From: Clostridiaceae bacterium
GTDB lineage: Bacteria > Bacillota > Clostridia > Saccharofermentanales > UBA5734
Direction of reading: 5' to 3'
Assembly: GCA_012729935.1 (NCBI GenBank)
Contig: JAAYBY010000002.1
Location: 1 to 25,855 of the forward strand
DNA: 25,855 nucleotides
In this document: piece after piece, positions 23,433 through 25,855 of the stretch
Position numbering within the stretch: position 1 is the stretch's first letter
Layout: each line of letters opens with the position of its first letter
Notes under the pieces: model-generated
Databases searched by the model: none
Seen by the model: the letters and a program-made list of their open reading frames with translations, nothing else
What the model was told of the DNA's origin: nothing
Position numbers and translations under genes: made by a program

Positions 23433-24089
23433 ATGAATGATGATGAATGTCAATTGGTCAATTTCGATAAGCTGAGCAGACAGTTTGCTGAGCAGCTTTC
23501 GTTAACGGATCAGCCAGTCCGATTCCAGCAGGATCTCGGGCTGGCCTTTTGTTTTCGTGAACCATTTCGTTCGTTTGCGATGCAGCTTGAGGTCGGTCAG
23601 CCGCTTCAACTAAAGAACAACGAACTCGACGCGTCGATTGCTGTTCAATCTTGCTGTCTGGAACCGCTCGGATTCCTTTATGCGACCGATGCCACATGGC
23701 TTAAATTGTTGTTTCAGTTTTATCAACAGACAGTTTCGGATACCTTGTCATCAGAGATAACGATACAGGCTATGGTCAAACACATTCAGAAATGTCCATG
23801 CACCAACCGGCCATCTGATATGAGAAGACGTTACCCGAAAGTCAGCCTGACGCTCACTATTCAGCTGCGGCATGCCTGGCCCTTGTTTACGCTGCTGTCT
23901 GTTTTGCATGTCCGCGACCACCCTGCTGATACGAAGACGCTGATCAGCCAGAACCCGTGGCTTCAGCCGCTGCAGCTGCAGCAGCAACAGTATCAGACAC
24001 TGGGACATGATGGTTTTCATCTATCTTCGCTGGTGGCTCAAACCTGGATGATGATGACACAGTTTCAAAAACATGAGACAAGTCAGTAA
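23433..24089 (+). CDS. Unrecognised protein downstream of apt
   Basis: I do not recognise this 218-residue protein. It has no signal peptide, membrane helix or clear catalytic motif. Notable are a CC pair at residues 73-74, a CPC motif at about 120-122, a basic patch RRRYPK, and a Gln-rich stretch (LQPLQLQQQQYQ) near residue 180. The middle part has an alternating hydrophobic pattern suggesting a mixed alpha/beta fold. The frame fills the gap between apt and mutY with no overlap, which favours a real gene, and no competing frame of similar length exists there. No Shine-Dalgarno sequence is visible before ATG 23433, so translation may depend on apt nine bases upstream. Confidence 0.6.
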   Translation: MNDDECQLVNFDKLSRQFAEQLSLTDQPVRFQQDLGLAFCFREPFRSFAMQLEVGQPLQLKNNELDASIAVQSCCLEPLGFLYATDATWLKLLFQFYQQTVSDTLSSEITIQAMVKHIQKCPCTNRPSDMRRRYPKVSLTLTIQLRHAWPLFTLLSVLHVRDHPADTKTLISQNPWLQPLQLQQQQYQTLGHDGFHLSSLVAQTWMMMTQFQKHETSQ

Positions 24090-24116
24090 ACGGCGTACAA
24101 TCAATCGAACTGAAAA

Positions 24117-25241
24117 TCAGCTGCTTTCTGTTGAAGAATCCAAAACTATTTCACGATAAGCATGCATTGCCTTTGGCAAAGGTAAATGCTTCAGCTCTTT
24201 TTTTGAAACCCAGGCAGATTGCTGCGAAACATCGCAAGACGAATCGAGATGATCTAGGAAAGGTGACAGATTCGGTTCCGAGATCTGAAACCAGTGCGCC
24301 TTGATTGACCAGATCAGATGGGTAAAGCGATGGACTAAATCAGGAAGAGGCTGTACGCCGATAACGATCGGCGAAGCACGCATCTCAATGAGCCTTGACT
24401 GATTTAAGGCAGAAACGGAACTGTCCTGCTTCAGCCAGTCAAATGTATATAAGCCGGCCAGTAAGCCTGTATCCGGACGTTGCAGGACATGAACAAGCGG
24501 ACCGGATGAGATGATGATCAGTACACGATCCTCGACAGGAAGTGGCCGGCTGGATGATTTAACCGGGAAATCAGCTGTTTGGTTTAACAGGTTTGCCCGG
24601 CAAGATGACTGCAGTGGGCATTGATGACACTGAGGATTCTGGGGCAGGCAGACGGTAGCCCCGAGATCCATGATCGCTTCATTGAAATCTCCAGGCCTGT
24701 TATCGGGGATTTTCTGCTCGAGCACTTTTTGAACGGCCTGCCGGTCTTTCAGGTTTTTTAAATCCCAGGCAGTGGCGGTTATTCTTGAAAGCACACGTAC
24801 GACGTTGCCATCCACTGCCGGAACCGGTTTGCCGAATGCGATGGATAGAATGGCACCTGCCGTATATGGACCAATCCCAGGCAGAGCCAGAAGCTGGTTT
24901 TTCTGATCGGGTAGTTTCCCCTGATGGTCATGATGAACGATTTTTGCAGCTTTCAACAGATTGCGTGCTCGCGAATAATATCCCAGTCCTTCCCAAATCT
25001 TGAATACGTCTTGTTCATTCGCTTCTGCCAGGGCTGAAACGGTCGGAAAAGCGGACAGAAAGCGCTCAAAATAAGGAATGACGGTCTGGACCTGTGTCTG
25101 CTGCAGCATGATTTCTGACAGCCAGATCCGGTAAGGATCTTTGCTGCGACGCCAAGGCAGAGCTCTTGCTCTGAGATCAAACCACTCGATGAGACAGACG
25201 ATCCAGTCATCTGCAGTTTGTTGATTGTGAACTGTTTTCAT
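24117..25241 (-). CDS. mutY: A/G-specific adenine DNA glycosylase
   Basis: A 374-residue base-excision repair enzyme that removes adenine mispaired with 8-oxoguanine. The catalytic acid E43 is in LSEIMLQQTQV, the helix-hairpin-helix is LPGIGPYTAGAI, and the catalytic Asp (D144) is in VPAVDGNVVRV. The 4Fe-4S cluster ligands C198, C205, C208 and C214 show the C-x6-C-x2-C-x5-C spacing. The C-terminal third is the NUDIX-like domain that recognises 8-oxoG. The frame is open to 25424, but ATG 25241 is the likely start: the catalytic domain begins soon after, the upstream part is Cys-rich and unlike the family, and it would run through the rsmE start and promoter. The ribosome site is only modest (GAGG close to the ATG). 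Confidence 0.95.
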   Translation of the reverse strand: MKTVHNQQTADDWIVCLIEWFDLRARALPWRRSKDPYRIWLSEIMLQQTQVQTVIPYFERFLSAFPTVSALAEANEQDVFKIWEGLGYYSRARNLLKAAKIVHHDHQGKLPDQKNQLLALPGIGPYTAGAILSIAFGKPVPAVDGNVVRVLSRITATAWDLKNLKDRQAVQKVLEQKIPDNRPGDFNEAIMDLGATVCLPQNPQCHQCPLQSSCRANLLNQTADFPVKSSSRPLPVEDRVLIIISSGPLVHVLQRPDTGLLAGLYTFDWLKQDSSVSALNQSRLIEMRASPIVIGVQPLPDLVHRFTHLIWSIKAHWFQISEPNLSPFLDHLDSSCDVSQQSAWVSKKELKHLPLPKAMHAYREIVLDSSTESS

Positions 25242-25281
25242 AATCCTCGGTCGTACCCTTCTGCCTGCATCATGATTCCCT

Positions 25282-25287
25282 ATTGTA
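25282..25287 (-). promoter_or_regulatory. Possible -10 box of the mutY promoter
   Basis: TACAAT on the minus strand, 40 bases before the mutY ATG. Only weak -35 matches are present (TTGTTT at a 15-base spacing). Confidence 0.33.
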
Positions 25288-25317
25288 CCGGAATGGTCGG
25301 CAAAACAACAGATCAGG

Positions 25318-25346
25318 TTGACGATGCTGTTAACGGCTGAAATAAT
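25318..25346 (+). promoter_or_regulatory. Predicted sigma-A promoter of rsmE
   Basis: TTGACG (25318-25323), a 17-base spacer and AATAAT (25341-25346), each five of six consensus positions. A start near 25353 gives a short leader of about 22 bases, with AAAGGA at 25361-25366 before the ATG. It shows that rsmE is transcribed on its own here, apart from prmA. Confidence 0.55.
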
Positions 25347-25374
25347 AGTAAAGAGGAATGAAAGGAAACGGATT

Positions 25375-25855
25375 ATGCCAAAATTTTTTATCGAACAGGT
25401 GATCGACGAACAAACGCAGTGCATCTCTTTGACCGATCGAGATGCGCATCACATTGCCCATGTTTTACGTCTCAAACCAGGAGACGGAATATTGGTCTGT
25501 GATGGCGCGAGAACCGATTTGCATTGTGAAATCGAACAGATTTCAGATCGAGCGGTACAGCTGAAGATCCTGCATCGCAGCCTAAGCCAAACGGAGCCGC
25601 CCTACCAGGTTGTCCTCTATCAGGGACTTGTTAAAGGCGACAAAATGAGCCAGATCATTCAGAAATCGGTTGAACTGGGTGTCACCTCAATTGTTCCGGT
25701 TATCTGCCGCCGCAGTGTTTCAACGCCTGCAGAGACAGGTCGTGATAAAAAGAACAGCAGATGGAACCGGATCGCTGAAGAGGCGGCTAAACAATGCGGC
25801 AGAGGGATTTGTCCGGACGTTCAGCCGATTTGTTTGTTTGAGGACTCGCTTCGCA
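25375..25855 (+). CDS. rsmE: 16S rRNA m3U1498 methyltransferase, N-terminal part
   Basis: The first 160 residues of a gene cut by the window edge; full family length is about 240-250. RsmE methylates N3 of U1498 in 16S rRNA with SAM. The N-terminal PUA-like domain reads MPKFFIEQV, then DAHHIAHVLRLKPGDGILVCDG. The start of the SPOUT methyltransferase domain follows: YQGLVKGDKMSQIIQKSVELGV, VICRRSV, and the RWNRIAEEAAKQCGRG motif, all diagnostic. The ATG has AAAGGA eight bases upstream. It normally follows prmA in Clostridia; here about 5.6 kb separates them and it has its own promoter divergent from mutY. Confidence 0.94.
   Translation, partial: MPKFFIEQVIDEQTQCISLTDRDAHHIAHVLRLKPGDGILVCDGARTDLHCEIEQISDRAVQLKILHRSLSQTEPPYQVVLYQGLVKGDKMSQIIQKSVELGVTSIVPVICRRSVSTPAETGRDKKNSRWNRIAEEAAKQCGRGICPDVQPICLFEDSLR

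Noticed and set aside
25242..25424. N-terminal extension of mutY by 61 residues
   Set aside because: The extra part is hydrophobic and Cys-rich with no family counterpart, and it would overlap the divergent rsmE promoter and start. ATG 25241 directly precedes the catalytic domain.

Overview
The window reads as a gene-dense chromosomal stretch from a Gram-positive bacterium of the Bacillota, most likely the class Clostridia. The reasons are the order hemW-hrcA-grpE-dnaK-dnaJ-prmA, a perfect CIRCE operator before hrcA, strong AGGAGG-type ribosome sites with frequent GTG/TTG starts, and several families I know mainly from Clostridia (CXXC microprotein of the CD1871A type, DUF5685, a J-domain protein with a cysteine-rich tail). 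I cannot name a genus. No tRNA, rRNA, insertion sequence, integrase, phage gene or CRISPR array is visible.

Layout. 1-1142 (+): the end of a membrane protein, a CXXC microprotein and a NapH-type polyferredoxin with overlapping frames, probably one membrane redox unit. 1176-2255 (+): galM. 2232-5401 (-): a gltX-glnS operon (Glu- and Gln-tRNA synthetases). 5533-7370 (+): a tight trio of DUF5685 protein, Cys-tailed J-domain protein and small membrane protein, divergent from gltX through overlapping promoters. 7386-8795 (-): a membrane-anchored DacA-like protein that has lost all three catalytic motifs. 9005-9925 (+): an AraC regulator divergent from it. 10065-11402 (+): an M28-type lipoprotein that keeps its zinc ligands but lacks the general-base Glu. 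11492-13665 (+): a stomatin-like SPFH protein coupled to hemW. 13726-18689 (+): the HrcA/CIRCE heat-shock operon, with a strong hairpin between dnaK and dnaJ. 18783-20812 (+): prmA coupled to a PfkB sugar kinase. 20817-21737 (-): DUF4349 lipoprotein. 22097-24089 (+): SGNH hydrolase, apt and an unrecognised protein. 24117-25241 (-): mutY. 25375-end (+): start of rsmE.

How the parts work together. The chaperone operon is standard: HrcA represses through CIRCE, and GrpE/DnaK/DnaJ form the Hsp70 cycle. gltX and glnS suggest direct charging of tRNA-Gln. prmA and rsmE, neighbours in many Clostridia, are here separated by about 5.6 kb of carbohydrate, envelope, purine-salvage and repair genes.

Most promising for novelty are the DUF5685/J-domain/membrane trio, which looks like an uncharacterised chaperone or metal-handling module, and the pair of envelope hydrolase look-alikes with missing catalytic residues on either side of an AraC regulator. 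The redox unit at the left edge and the leader before the SGNH gene are secondary leads. All functional statements rest on motif reading by eye; no database search was run.
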